Positions 21,864 to 33,872 of a stretch of 64,000 nucleotides of DNA are shown here, piece by piece. The position numbers and the translations under genes were made by a program. The stretch covers positions 276,685 to 340,684 of the forward strand of contig MU001496.1 in assembly GCA_010093485.1 (NCBI GenBank). The letters are read 5' to 3'. Within the stretch, counting starts at the first letter, position 1; the number at the start of each line of letters is the position of its first letter. The notes below the pieces were generated by a model. That model was not told where the DNA came from. It ran no database searches and was given only the letters and a program-made list of their open reading frames with translations. The DNA comes from Karstenula rhodostoma CBS 690.94. Taxonomy: Eukaryota > Ascomycota > Dothideomycetes > Pleosporales > Didymosphaeriaceae.

Positions 21864-23003
21864 CTAGTGGTTCTCAAGATCCTTCTCTTTGGGATCTCCA
21901 ATGCCGTCCTCGTTGATGGCAAACAAACAGTCGCTTTCGGGGAGGCAAGGGCTATCGTAGATCTTGCACACTCGCGTCTCTCCTCGGCCCTTCCTCAAGC
22001 TGAGACGTGTCGTACTTGCGTGAGCGATAATGTTGCCGCCAATGGGCTTCTTCGGGTCCGGGTTGAACATTGCGCTTGGTCCTCCGTCCACTTGGGCGAC
22101 GACCTGGTTCGTGATGACGACCGCGATACCAAACTCGTCGGCAAGCCGTTGCAGCGTGCGCATGAATTTGGCCAAGTGGGTTTGACGGCTTGAAAGCTCT
22201 CCGCGACCAGAGAAATCTGTTCGGTACAGCGAAGTTGCAGAATCGACCACAAGCAATGAGAAACGAGTCTCGGTCATCATCTGCGCAGCCTGGTTGAGAA
22301 GCTCCAACTGGTGGTCGGAGTTGTATGCGCGGGCATACGCGACGTTGTCGAGGACTTCCTCTCCGGAGAGCCCGTACCTGTTTGCGACGGCTAGCAGACG
22401 AACCGGACGGAATGTGCCCTCAGTGTCAATGTACAGGCACTTTCCCTCGCCACCACCCATGTCGAACGGCAGTTGGCAAGTCACCGCAAGCGTGTGACAT
22501 ATCTGACTCTTTCCCGTTCTGAACTCGCCGAAGATCTCGGTTATAGAGCCAGTTTCGATACCTCCCGCAAGCAAGGTGTCCAGCTGTTTCGATCCCGTCG
22601 TTATCGAAATGAGCTCGCTTCGGCGCTGGTGCATCTCCGTGGCGGTAGTGAAGCCCATCGGTACTAGCTTCGAGGCCTCTTGCAAAAGCTTGCCTGCTTT
22701 TTGTTCCGATATACCTTTTATTTGCTCGAGATTGCGTTTTGGTCTAATTCTCGAATCAGTTACAGTGCTGCGGCGAGGGGCATTTGCTCATACGTATATG
22801 CAATTGCCTCTACGGTATTGTACCCTCCCTCCATAACGAGCTTGATGTCTCTCGCAGTCAATCCATTGACGCCCTACAAAGTGTCAGCTCTGTGCTTGCC
22901 GCCGTGTGGATGGGCCGACACGTACCTCGAGCGCGGAAACAGGCGTGGGGGCGCCGGGCGCGCCCGTTGTGCCTTCCTCATATTGTTCTTCCTCGTTGCT
23001 CAT
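21864..23003 (-). CDS. RAD51: Rad51 recombinase
   Basis: This RecA-family strand-exchange ATPase acts in homologous recombination. The exons are 22926-23003, 22794-22873 and 21864-22743, and the introns are 52 and 50 nt. The product has 345 residues, the usual size. The N-terminal acidic tail ([11 protein letters not shown]) is followed by the helix-hairpin-helix domain [18 protein letters not shown] and [19 protein letters not shown]. The ATPase core has Walker [10 protein letters not shown] and Walker [13 protein letters not shown]. The protein ends in the conserved [21 protein letters not shown]. All catalytic elements are intact. Confidence 0.97.
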
Positions 23004-23736
23004 TGTGGCGGCGTGTGTGTGCAAAAGTTTGGGGGTGGTGAGCTGGTGGCTGTGGGTTCGTGAGAAGAGGAAGCAGGGAGAGTGGCGAAACAACGCGTTG
23101 AATTGTCAGCGCGGAGTTAGCGTGCAACGCGTTGTCACATGACTTGCTGCGCCCCCGCCTCGCGGTATGCCTGGCAATGTCCGTTACACACGGACGTCAT
23201 TTCGTTGCGCTCTTCAAATGCTCAAATTGCCCATTGCTGGCATTACCCTTCATCGGAGCCGTAAATAAGAAGGTACCGATACACTAGATTACTATAGACA
23301 AGTAAACGAACATTCAATCCTTAGCAATCTTCTGCAACTCGAGCAGGGTAAACCCCAGCCCCTTTGTCAAAGTCATTATCCAAATACTGCTGAAGTTCTC
23401 CAGCGCACACTGTAACACATCAAAGCCGCCTACGATCGCACCGCAGCCGCCTGGCAACAACGCCAAACATACATCACCTTTACGCACATCTACCGCATTA
23501 CATACAAATCACCAGTTGGTGCACCAAGGAGGCTTGGACCTAAATTTACATATCGACAGTTCTGAAGGTTTGCTGGTAGTGTGGTTTTACTCGCTCCATA
23601 TACCAGTGACGGACGCAGTCGATAAAAGACGCCCAAGTCCTATGGCAAAACAGCACACGTGAAGTTACTATATACGATTTAGGCAACGAACAATGGCGCC
23701 AAATCAGCCCAGAAAATGCGGTAGTGCAAATGAGTA

Positions 23737-23778
23737 ACTAAGCAAGGACATGCCCAAACTAAGCAAGGACATGCCCAA
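23737..23778 (+). repeat. 21-bp perfect tandem duplication
   Basis: The unit ACTAAGCAAGGACATGCCCA plus A occurs twice head to tail (23737-23757 and 23758-23778) without mismatch. It looks like a recent slippage duplication. Confidence 0.9.
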
Positions 23779-24800
23779 TACGATAGCTATCTTTCAAAAA
23801 AAAAAAAAAAAAGCACCCAGGTGCCTGCATGGCTGCTAAGTCGTTGGCTCTAGGGGACCTTTTTTTTTTACCAGCTCGGTGAAGAGTTCTGCACGGAAAT
23901 ATTGTACGTCGTGAGATGATAGAACAGTCTCGATATTTGCCTCACTATCGCATAGACGACACGTTGAAAAGCTTACTTTAGTTACTCTCCACCATCTAGG
24001 CGGAGGAGAAAATGGAACCTCTACAAAATACCGTGCAGAGCCATCCCGGGGTTAAATCAGTGTTAGGGCAAAGTCATCTCTGTAGGCCGCCTGATGGAAA
24101 GGTACGATGAATACAGACAAGCAAGTAGGTCTCAGAAAACCGCACACAGATTTTAGAGACTAGCTGCCTCTATCTCTTGCCTCAATACCCCTCGAGCCGC
24201 GACCACCCACAACCTTTGCTCTAGCAAACCCCTTCTACTCTCCACTACCCTCTAGGGACATACATCTTGTCCAAAACTTCTACCATCATCATCCATCTAC
24301 CAACTCTCCACCTCACACAAACCCCAAAACACCTCCCCCACCCAACCCCAAACCCACCCCACGACCCAACCCACAATAGCCCTCCCGAACCAGCAAAACC
24401 CACAAACCCACAAACAGACAGACAAGCCCCACGCCCGCGTCACGACCCATCCACCACCCGCGCTACCTATACCTAGTGCCTCCCTACCAACCTAGCCCTC
24501 ACGCTACCTACAGCGCAGAAAAAAAACCCGACAAGGTAGAGACCCCACCGACTACCGCCCGGTCCACAACGGTCAGTACCGGTAACCTCTATCAATCGGA
24601 CGGGTATTACATACCATCTACCTCAACAGAGTCCAGAGTCCAGACAGAATGGCAGGAAACATCCTCGACTCGAGGTCAAAAAAAAAAAAAAGAGAAGAAG
24701 CGCCGTTGGGTCATCTGAACGCCCGACCATCAACAAACATATCCTTAAGTCAGGTCAGGTCGGCGCGCGACTCACTCTACCCGAACCACACGCCCGGCGC

Positions 24801-24824
24801 ATTCCCATTCCCATTCCCATTCCC
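24801..24824 (+). repeat. (ATTCCC)4 microsatellite
   Basis: Four perfect hexamers lie in a C-rich non-coding stretch. Confidence 0.9.
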
Positions 24825-24896
24825 CACCTCCCTCCCCCTGTAGGTAGGCATTGGCAGATAGGCAAACCAGACGATGCGCAACGAGGATTTCTCGCC

Positions 24897-24914
24897 TACG
24901 TACGTACGTACGTA
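24897..24914 (+). repeat. (TACG)n self-complementary microsatellite
   Basis: Four TACG units plus TA form a perfectly palindromic run. Confidence 0.85.
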
Positions 24915-25187
24915 GATCATCCGCACCTAAATGTACTAGCCTAACGGTAGTACGCTCGCGAATCGCCCATTACCCATGCATGGCGAGCGAGAGAACCGTG
25001 CGCCACAGTAGAGTAAAAGTGCCGACAAGGCGTGCCGTCTGGGTAGCAGGGCTTTAGAAACTCTATTTGCAGTTCACACTAACATTGCAAAAGCGCGCGC
25101 GAAGAGTCAACAATCGATGGCTGGCCGCATGAGCGTATTTTCGTTCGCACACATGAGAACCCATGTCTTTGTAGTCACGAAGTGCAT

Positions 25188-25274
25188 GGTTTTCTGATTG
25201 TTGACTCGAACTACAAAGTAGTGTCCCGTAAAGTGATAGACAAACATGGACATGGACATGGACTGCCGTCCAAA
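25188..25274 (+). repeat. Coding-like element, copy A
   Basis: This segment reads GFLIVDSNYKVVSRKVIDK on the plus strand, followed by three His-Gly pairs and LPSK. It matches a minus-strand copy at 33301-33372, 8 kb away, with 11 substitutions over 72 aligned bases. Five of these are silent third-base changes, and both gaps are multiples of three (3 and 12 nt). It lies in an open frame of at least 71 codons with no convincing ATG or splice sites. Either it is a fragment of a dispersed gene family or part of an old mobile element. Confidence 0.55.
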
Positions 25275-25791
25275 AGTCATACAAAAGGAAGCGTTGTGAG
25301 TGGATACACGAAGTGCATATGCAATATGATGTATTATGATGCAAAATGCGATGGGACATGTACTGGCTATGCACAGGAGTTCGTTACTGCCGTCTGAGGG
25401 TAAAAAAGGCAGCGCCCGTAGTGTATAAATGCGACTTTTGAGGACTTCAAGTCCACCGGCGTGCTTGAAGACGCATGCCAGAAACCCCCCCCCCAAAAGA
25501 CTAGACCAAACCGAGACATGCAATCCGATATGCTCGCGTGTAAATTCGCTCCAAAAACGCCGTCCAGAAGAATGTCGTAGGTGCCAGTTGGCCAAGCCCA
25601 TTCCGTTGGCACGCGGCCTTGCATGCTGTTTGATCAAGGTCCCCAATGTAACGCCGGCCCATGATGTTGTAATGTGGTACGAGAAAGTAAGGAGATTCCA
25701 GACGTCGGGTTGCGCGCGTGTAAATCCGCTGGCCGGGAAAATGCGATCGTCGATATCCTGACGACGAGGCTCATGCAAGGAATTCATCGTC

Positions 25792-27271
25792 CTAGACTTG
25801 CTCAACAAAGTGCGATGTTCTTGAACCGGAGCTAGAGGTCCTTCGCTTCTTTTGAAGGCGCTTCGATTGGCGTTTCTCAACAGGCGCAGGCTGTTCTTCC
25901 ACTGGGCTCGGTAGCGTGCCCGGTCGGAGGATCTCGAAGCCGGAATTGACCTTGCGGAGGACCTGGCCGTTTGCATCGCGCTGGTCATTCTGCGAAGTGT
26001 TCACCTGGATTGGCATCTCATCGTACGAGAATTGATGTTGCGGGCCTCTTGGTTGGTAGACGTCGGGAAGGTAGAACGGCCGCGGTGCATAGCTTTCAAG
26101 TAGAGGAACGGCTTGCTTGGCTTGGTTTGCGGAAGGGCTCTCTGTGGCTGGCGGTACGTCTTGGGGAGCTGCAGCGTGAGCTGGAGGAGGCGAATGAGGT
26201 TTCTGTTGAGGTACAAAATAGTCAACACCGTTGACCGTCCCAATTTCTTCCGGGAGCTTCGCAGTATCGCCCATACTGGCCCATTCGCCGCTATTGCCTG
26301 GTCTGAATCGTGGCCGTGGAGTGAGCTGGCCGGTCTCGGCAACGTGAGACATGCGGTGACTTTGAAGCAGATCCAGATCAGTGCGCGGGTCAACGGGCAT
26401 ATAGTGTGAGTGCTGCTTGGGGTTGATGTAGGCGGGTTCGTATGGTCGGCCTTCAGGGTAGTCGGACTCGTCGCTCGTCCGGCGGCTCGACTTGCCAGAG
26501 TTCTCGCGGGAACTGCCAGAGCTGGGTTGGTCACTGGTAGGTTCGCGACGCGCTGGAATGTGCGTTAGCATTGATGCATAGTGTGGTCGCCAGATCGAGA
26601 CTCACAAGAAGAGGGTCCAGATGAAGGTCCTCCCTCGAGTGCCTGCAATGTTCTTGTGACATGCTGGCTGTATCTGTTCATGGAAACCGGTGGTCGTCCG
26701 CGACCGGGTGACGTCGAGCGAGACTCATTCGTTGGTACACGTTCGGCGCCGACAGCCATGTCGAAGGAGCTAGGTGCCTTGGAGCTGGAGGTACTCGACA
26801 GAAGTGCGTGTGGAATCTCGAGCTGGGAGCTGTTGTAGCTGCGCGGCAGCTTGAAGTCGGTAACGGATGAGCGACTGCTACCAACGGGCGTGTTGCTGCG
26901 GGAGATCCAAACACCGTCAATCTCGATGCCGCTCTCGATGGCACGGATACCAAACGGCACGTCGTCTTTGGTCTCTTCGCGCTGTGCTTCCAGCATCTCG
27001 GGCGTCGGCACAACCTGTTTGCCCTTCTCGACGGCGGTGTACTTGGCAATGCGATAGCGGTCATATTGCAGTTTGACAAGACCTATGAAGACGGTCACAA
27101 CCTGGGAGAGTCAGCGAGGGTGACGAGAGAGAGTATTTGGGACAAGCCGTACAATTCCACAGGCGAGAACCTAAGGGCGGGTTAGCAAATGGTCAAAGTC
27201 GCTTGAGCTAGACAACGTACAAAAGTCATTTTCTGCCATAGCTCCCAGCCGGTAAAGAATTCTTTGCCCAT
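25792..27271 (-). CDS. Fungal single-pass membrane protein of unknown function
   Basis: There are four exons: 27221-27271, a micro-exon of 18 nt at 27153-27170, 26606-27101 and 25792-26552 (441 residues). The N-terminus MGKEFFTGWELWQKMTF joins VLACGI and then VVTVFIGLVKLQYDRYR, making one transmembrane helix at about residues 15-35, split over three exons. The remainder is Ser/Pro-rich and probably disordered and cytosolic. It contains a conserved-looking ESGIEIDGVWISRSNTPVGS segment and a basic tail (KRQSKRLQKKRR). I recall similar short N-terminal anchors in other Pezizomycotina, but no function is known to me. Confidence 0.8.
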
Positions 27272-30200
27272 GGTTGCGGAGGTGGAGGCCGATTAGGTTC
27301 CAGGGTTCGACGCGGTAGTGACAGGCGGGGTGGTGGGCCGGAGGTGAAGAATGTAGGAAAGTGCAGGCCGGAGCAGTTCCGCACGTCAAACAAGGCCAAC
27401 GGCAGGAGGGCAGGTGGGGAGACGAGGGGTATTAAAGACTAGCAGCAGAGCTGGAGAAGTGATAGCAAGCTGCCGGCAGCAGTAGACGCTCAATGGAGGG
27501 TAGGTGAGGGCTAATCAATGTCGGTCTACGCGCCGCTGGAGTGGTTCCTGGATGTCTTGAACAGGAAGCTAGGATGTGGACCAGCAGAAACCCGGTGATT
27601 TGACAATTGGACGTCAACGAAGATAAAGCAGCGAGGGACAGGGACAGGTTCAGGTCGGTGCTCCGGTGCCAGCAAGGCGGTGAGGGAGGTGGAGTGAACG
27701 TGGAGGTAGCGAGCGTGAGGGCGGGCCAGGGAGCGGCGAGGGGAAGGGTGTCACCGGCTGTGATTCAGAGCAGCATGTGTACACAGGTGCAAGATATGCT
27801 TGAGGGTAGCGTGCCGGCCTCGTGCTTTTGCGGTGCGGTTCCTGGGGCGGGGTTTAGATGGCGGGCAGAGGGGGCATGTGGCAGCAGTCAACTTTATGGG
27901 AGGCATCAAGAGCCGGCGTGCCAGCAGCACTACGCAGCACGAGTTTCTCCCAGCATGCACTCTGCAGAGAACAACGGAACCTGCTGCAATCATGACATGC
28001 CGGACCCCTGGCGTGCTCCAAGACGCTGTCCATGTCCAACCTTGAACCTTGAGCCGCGCTTGCACGGCGGCTGGGCGTTAGTTCTCCGGCACGCCCACTT
28101 CTCTCGAAGATAGACGACGTGATCTGCAAGATGCCAAACGGTGGTGGTCAAGCATCGCCCGCTGGTAGGCATCTAGAGCCCGTGAGGCACCGCGCCGCGA
28201 TGCGGGAGGGAGAGGTCACCATGGCGTGTCCTCGCTGCTCCTGGTCTGCCTCTGCCTCTGCTTCAGCCCAGGCTGTGTGACCACGCATTCTATGCCTCGA
28301 CCCAAGTGGGAAGCGGGAGACCGTCGTCGTCTGCTCTGGGGGTGCTGTGGCGCCGAGCACGGTGCAGAAGCGAGCGCGCCATCGTCTCTGGCTTGGACAC
28401 GCTGTAGCCCCAACGTTGCCCGAGAACGAGACGAACCGCCCATCTGCTCTCCCGAACACTTTGCTAGTCGACGTGGACGTGGGCGTGGACGCTGCACGCT
28501 TTCCGGCCTCTTTCGCTGCCATTCAATTCAAAAACTGTCCACCACGTCCTCGCGGAGGCACTCCGACCCAGCACCACCGCCTTGCCTCCTGGCTTTTGGC
28601 CCTTGGCCCTGCCGACTTCCTGTGCCTAATGCTGCAGGCGTGGCCACAACTGCACGCCGCTGCAACGTCTCTCGTGCCCCGATCTGCCGTGTCTCCGCTA
28701 CAGGCTCGCAGAAAGAGCATTCGTGACGCAGGTGACCGGTCCCTGGGCATTGCCCTGCCCGCTCGGCTTGACTGGAACATCTGCAGCCTTTCCATCCATC
28801 TGTCCGAGGGGCTGCTCCTCAACACAGCATGCAATCTGGGTGCTGACCAGTCAGGCACATTGGACACCTGCTTTCTTGACATGGCGCCGTTTGCCCTTGG
28901 TCGCAAAGGGTGCCCGTTCGACCACGATTCCGTTGGATGCCTAGTGCAACCGCCTCTGCTGGCCTGTCCGACATCCGTCTGTACGTGCCTGGGCGGATGA
29001 CGACGCCGAGCCGCCCGCGTTATTGGAGCAGAGTATTCCCCTCTGCCACCAGGCGACGGCCGGGAGTACAGCGTCAAGTACCATATTGATTTGCGCCGCA
29101 CCGTCTCGTGTCACTGCAACCCAAACAACTCTCACCGCTTCCCGCACGCAACCGCGAAGGAGCAGAGTTGCTGCCGTGGTCCTGGATCGTCCAAGAATCC
29201 TGGTGCGAGTCAAGCTTATACATGTTGCATACTTCCAATGGCAGCATGTGATTGCGTGCTGTCGATTGGCGAACCCAAGAGGTCCACAACGGTATACAGT
29301 CTAGCCATGCCCAAGCCACTAGTGTACGCCTCGCTCTGCCAACCCGTCGACGTCCATTTCCGCACTAGATTCACTTTTCTCCAGACCAATGCATTGGCGC
29401 CTAAACATGACCATCACTGGCATCGCTCCGAGGCCCCATTCTATCAAGTTTGAAAAGTCTGTGAACGCTGGACTCGCACCAAGTACGCATGAAAACCAAG
29501 CTGGGCGTACTGAGCTGCTAGGCCAACTCAACTCACCAATGGCAAAAACAAGCTCCAACGCCGCCTTCCCTGTCATCGACTATTCGATAGTTGAGCAGCA
29601 AACCGCATCACCCCGTGGTTGTACCATTTCAATTACCGTGGAGTGCATCAGTGTTCGCTTGTGCCTGTCCTGCCTTGAGACCGCTGTCATGTCTCAGATC
29701 TTTGCAAGGCTTTGCAAAGGGTCTGCCCTGACAGGTATACCAATTACCACAGAAACATTACATGAGAGCCCCCACGTTGCAGTCTTGTTCCATGTAGACT
29801 GCAATCAAAAACGGCGGCTATCCACGCACACAATACCACGCCGGAAGTGGGTGCGGCCTAGAAAATAGAAACATTATGCGTTTCTCGTCCGGGCTTCTTA
29901 ATCTCCATTCTCCTCAAGCGGAGCGAAAACATCCCAACATCGGGAAGTGCATGAATGTGGAGCGGCGGAAGCGAGCGTTGGTCAGAGCCTCCGTTGTTCG
30001 TGCAACATTGGCCAGCGGAGCAGCATGCGCCTTGTGCACAGTATTTCAGCTCATGGGAACCATGGACATACTACATGGCATCTTTCAACGAACAAGGCGA
30101 TATTGCGACTAAGAAGTGGATATGCTCACTACTTTGAGTACATCTCCGGTGGCGATAAACAGCAGTGTAAGCCTGGAGGTCCAGCGTGTTGGTGAACAAG

Positions 30201-30924
30201 CTGCCGTGCAAGCAGCAATACCTTTCAGCTGGTACCTGAAAAACGTGAAATGCACGCTTTCCGGCAGGATGTAACTTCTGGTGTTCGGGAAGCTGTATCA
30301 ATCGTCCTTTTGGGGGAAATGCTGGTCAGCTAGCAAGGCGTGGTAAAAATTCCACCATTGAAAGCCGGGATTCGACCAGAACCCCAGCATGGTGTGGCGA
30401 TAGGTTCGCCCAGCTGCGGAAGCACGACAGCTTCATTTGTTGGCAGGAATGTACGTGAACACGGTGTGGACGGAAGTTGAGGCTGAGGAAGGTTTTCGCG
30501 GCTGAGCATGCCGAAAGACGGGTTCCTGATTCCAGTTTTCGTTTCATGCAGGGACCGGCAACAGGAACGTGTGAGGCTGTTTCAAGAGCGGTACCTGAAG
30601 AGGCAATGAGGGCGGTCCAAGCAACTCAGCCGAGAGGAACGCACGCAGCAAATGCCGTTCCGCACCCTGGTGCCAGATTTTGCAGAGAGCGAAAATTATC
30701 TTCGTTGTTGAAGAGACCAGCCGGGCAACAAACGAGGCCGGGGCATCCGGTGCCGAGCGCCATGTTCTGCCCTCATTCGGCAATGGCGCGCGTCATCTCA
30801 CCTGTTCAAGATCAGTTCCAAGCCACCGTAGCCCAAGCCACTACGTCTTTCACAAGGTGCACAGCCGCCCCTCCCAGACCACCCCACCTCTCCGCACTCT
30901 GTTATCGCCGTCGCCGTTTGCGCC
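27272..30924. other. 3.65-kb GC-rich region without a convincing gene
   Basis: This stretch separates two divergent fungus-specific genes. Open frames up to 217 codons exist (28347-29000, +). Their translations are compositionally odd, show no domain, and compete with equally long frames on the opposite strand, so they look like GC-driven chance ORFs. The region may hold long 5' leaders, upstream ORFs or a non-coding transcript. I saw no transposon termini, tRNA or snoRNA boxes. Confidence 0.35.
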
Positions 30925-31834
30925 ATGCCTATCCGCAACCCTTTCCGCCGCACTCCGGGTGCTGAGGTCGTCGACGAGGCCAAAAGCGTCGATGGCGCTG
31001 CCCCAAAACCTCTCCAGATCAGAGCACCCACCGAATACAAGCTGAGCGGTACGTCTTGCGCCGGGAGCGCCCTGTCTCGCAACGTTTGGCGTGCGATGCT
31101 GACAGCTTCCAGAGATCAATGACAGCGGAGTATACTTGCCTGTAAGCAGGCCACCGCTCCCAATCCTGCCTGCTCTGACATGCGCTACAGCCATCCCCGA
31201 CCGAGAAGCCTACCTTCTGGCACTCCAAGTCCAATATCTCCACCACCTCTTCCAACCACAGGAGCCTCCTAAACGAAAACGAGCCCTTTAGCATTTCGCG
31301 GGAGAGCTTCGATTCATACAGGAGATCATTCGTACGTTTGCGCCGAGCGTGTGCCCTTCGCGCAGAACACTCATGGTAGTACAGGACATCTCCGCCCGTT
31401 CTCCCATCCCAGACTGCTTCGACCCACGGACGCGCCAATCTCTCGACGCCCGCCAATCTCTCGACGCCCACAGGTCGTTCGACACGCGGCGCTCGCTCGA
31501 CGTGCGCCGCTCGCGGGCCCCACCGAGGGCGTCGTTACAAGAACACCGCCCCGCCAGCAGCGCAAACGAGCGCGTGCCCGAGGAAGGAGGCTTCGAGGAC
31601 GTTGGACTGAACGACGAGCCGAAGCCCCAGCCGAAGAAACGCAGCATCTTCGCGCGCTTTGGCGACAACCATGATGCCGATGCTGCAAAGGAAGACAAGC
31701 CCGCCAGCCACCTCCACTTCAACTTCACCGGCCGCAAGCGGGCGCAAAGCGGCGGCCAAGGATCCGAGATGAAGAGCATGTCCAAACCCTCGACCCCACA
31801 GCCGCCCTCGGCCGAGGCTGTTGAGGCACGTTAG
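30925..31834 (+). CDS. Conserved fungal disordered protein of unknown function
   Basis: There are four exons (30925-31048, 31113-31141, 31191-31331 and 31385-31834), with introns of 64, 49 and 53 nt, giving 247 residues. Exon 2 has only 29 nt. The protein starts MPIRNPFRRTPGAEVVDE, continues with EYKLSEINDSGVYLPPSPTEK, and has the segment NENEPFSISRESFDSYRRSF joined to DISARSPIPD. A run of repeated RQSLDAR-like units follows, then GGFEDVGLNDEPKPQPKKR and a basic C-terminus. I recall similar short motifs in other filamentous ascomycetes, but no activity. It is probably a phosphorylated scaffold or regulator, which is inference only. Confidence 0.8.
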
Positions 31835-32268
31835 ATACCCCCTTGACATGTTGACACGAGACATCTGGCGTACGATTGGCATTACATCGCATCGTACTGG
31901 TACAACAGCCTCTTAGGGCCTTGCTTCACGGGCGTATTGCACATAACTGGCGTTTGGCACACATGGGTGGGTTTCCGCAGCATATCCGGCACACCGGGAG
32001 GTTCGGCTGCATCCAATCGCTACCTCCTACCCACGCTGCATGCATACCTACGCTCTGCAGCGTTCTTGCGAGGAGGACCCGCGCGTCCTATCTATCTAAT
32101 GATCAATCTTAATCGTTCGCATCCTGCTCCTGCCCTGTCGTGAACCCTTTGTTGCAGAAAATCCATCCCAACATGTCGGCTCTGCGATGCGTACCTTGGT
32201 TCTGGCGTCGCGCGGGTGCGGCACGTTGCGGTTCCGTTGGTTCCGAGACGTCATTGTGCGTGGGGCGT

Positions 32269-32288
32269 GAAGGAAGGAAGGAAGGAAG
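32269..32288 (+). repeat. (GAAG)5 microsatellite
   Basis: Five perfect GAAG units lie in non-coding DNA. Confidence 0.9.
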
Positions 32289-33300
32289 GTCTGCCGGTTG
32301 CCCTGTCGATCGATGGCGGGGTCAACCGATGGCCAGGCCAACACTGGCAACGTTTCGCACGGCGGGATGTTTGCAAATAAGGGCGTGAGTGTGGATGCGG
32401 TGTTGGAGGCGAGTAACCTAGTACGTTCAACAGCAGTGGCAGGCAGTGCAATATATCGTCATTGTGCTGCATGATGAAGACTCTCAGCATCATTCATGTG
32501 GCTATGGTATCCGTCTCGTCGTCTCGTCGACTAGCCTTTTTATCGTACTTGTCAGTCAGTCAGGCAAAATACACATATACCATATCTTCCTTGTGTGATT
32601 GAAGTATCATACCCATGCTCAGCGGGTGTCGTAGCCATCCGCCACCCTACATAATAGTCCAACTCTCAATCCAGACCTTGCAAGGTATACGATACGGATG
32701 AGCCAACGGGCGTATCTGCTATCAAACCAGCTTCCTGACGACAGGCTCTATCGCGGGGTTATCCGCAATTGTGATTTCTCGTTTCGTGCGTCTCCGATTG
32801 TGAGAAATATCGTTGCTTGGACTGTGTAGGGAGGTGGTGGATGTAGTTCAACTTTACAACATCTCCCGCCATCCCACACGTGCCGGGTTATACAATTGCT
32901 GTGAAGTTGCGCCGAGTGCGGTGGAGGAGATACTGCACTCCACTCCGCTTCGTGGTGTTTCTTGTAGTTTTAATCTAGCACTCTCTTCTATAAAGGAGAG
33001 TAGGGCGTGGGTGGTACATCGCACTTCTTGCGCACGGTATGGGGAATGGTGATATAAAGTGGCGTTGTTGTCGATTGTAGCTACATCCCTGCTGGGTGGA
33101 TGGAGGTCTGCGAGTGGAAGTGTGAGGCTTTTATGGGGCTGGTATCTATGTGAGGGGTTTACGGTGTAGAGTAGTCGTTATGAATTTTAGGTATAGGGGT
33201 GATGAAGTGGTGTGTGTGTTCTAGTTGGGTCGGGTGTAGATTGGGGAGGGTATGTTGGCATGTTGATGTAGGGTCTGGGAGCGGTGATGGGATGGGGTAG

Positions 33301-33372
33301 TTTGGGCGTCAGTCCATATTTGTCTACTACTTTACGAGACACCACTTTGTTCGTGTCAACGATTAGAAAATC
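33301..33372 (-). repeat. Coding-like element, copy B
   Basis: On the minus strand this reads DFLIVDTNKVVSRKVVDKYG and then LTPK. It aligns in frame with copy A at 25188-25274. The enclosing open frame (33187-33417) has no ATG start and becomes Pro/Thr-rich downstream. See copy A for the substitution pattern. Confidence 0.55.
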
Positions 33373-33872
33373 GTAGCTGTCTTTTGTCCCCCCTGGACGT
33401 CTGCGATCCCTGCACAAGTATTGCTTGCGGGTGAGAAGTCCAGTTCAGGAGTCTACGAGCTCTTCAGGAAGAAGCTGGTGGTAAGGTGCACTTTCTCCCT
33501 GCGACACTTCGTTGGGAGCGATCCGCAATAATCCTAGTATATCGAGCATACAAAATTGCCGTCAATGGTATATTAACTTGCCAGACTGAATCCAACTATC
33601 TAGGCGTCATTCACTGTGTTTGAATCGTGTTGGAGATCTGCAATATGTAAGAGCGACGTTCGATCGCTTCCCAACGAAGCACTTGAGCCAACGGATGGGG
33701 CGATCGCGAAGCTTGTAAGCGAATGGCGCTTACGCCACGCACAACCCCACTTGAATGATTTCGTGACTTTGCATTGCGCCATTCTAAGCTGCTGCTCTTG
33801 CGAAAATTTGGTAATTGCGGTGTATATATATGTCACAATTTGAAAATTTGACATCCAATCAGATAACGAACA

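Larger units (their letters stand above)
23004..25791. other. Gene-poor 2.8-kb region with simple repeats
   Basis: No complete gene is supported. The stretch holds a 21-bp tandem duplication (23737-23778), A- and T-runs near 23800 and 23860, a C/A-rich tract around 24180-24480, short tandem repeats near 24801 and 24897, and one copy of a coding-like element (25188-25274). On the minus strand between 23313 and 23650, two short open segments look protein-like (ending GFTLLELQKIAKD and HYQQTFRTVDM), but I could not join them into a gene. Confidence 0.4.
31835..33872. other. Gene-poor 2-kb region upstream of tRNA-Glu
   Basis: No protein gene is supported. The stretch contains a (GAAG)5 run (32269-32288) and copy B of the coding-like element (33301-33372, minus strand). 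Two overlapping opposite ORFs at 33600-33854 show no family features. Confidence 0.35.

Noticed and set aside
24897..24914. TACG palindrome as a protein-binding operator
   Set aside because: A four-unit microsatellite explains the symmetry, and no gene start lies near.
25107..25988. 293-codon minus-strand frame
   Set aside because: It overlaps the end of the supported 25792-27271 gene in another frame and has no family features.
28347..29000. 217-codon plus-strand ORF in the GC-rich gap
   Set aside because: There is an equally long opposite-strand frame (28523-29101), no domain, and a composition explained by GC-rich DNA.
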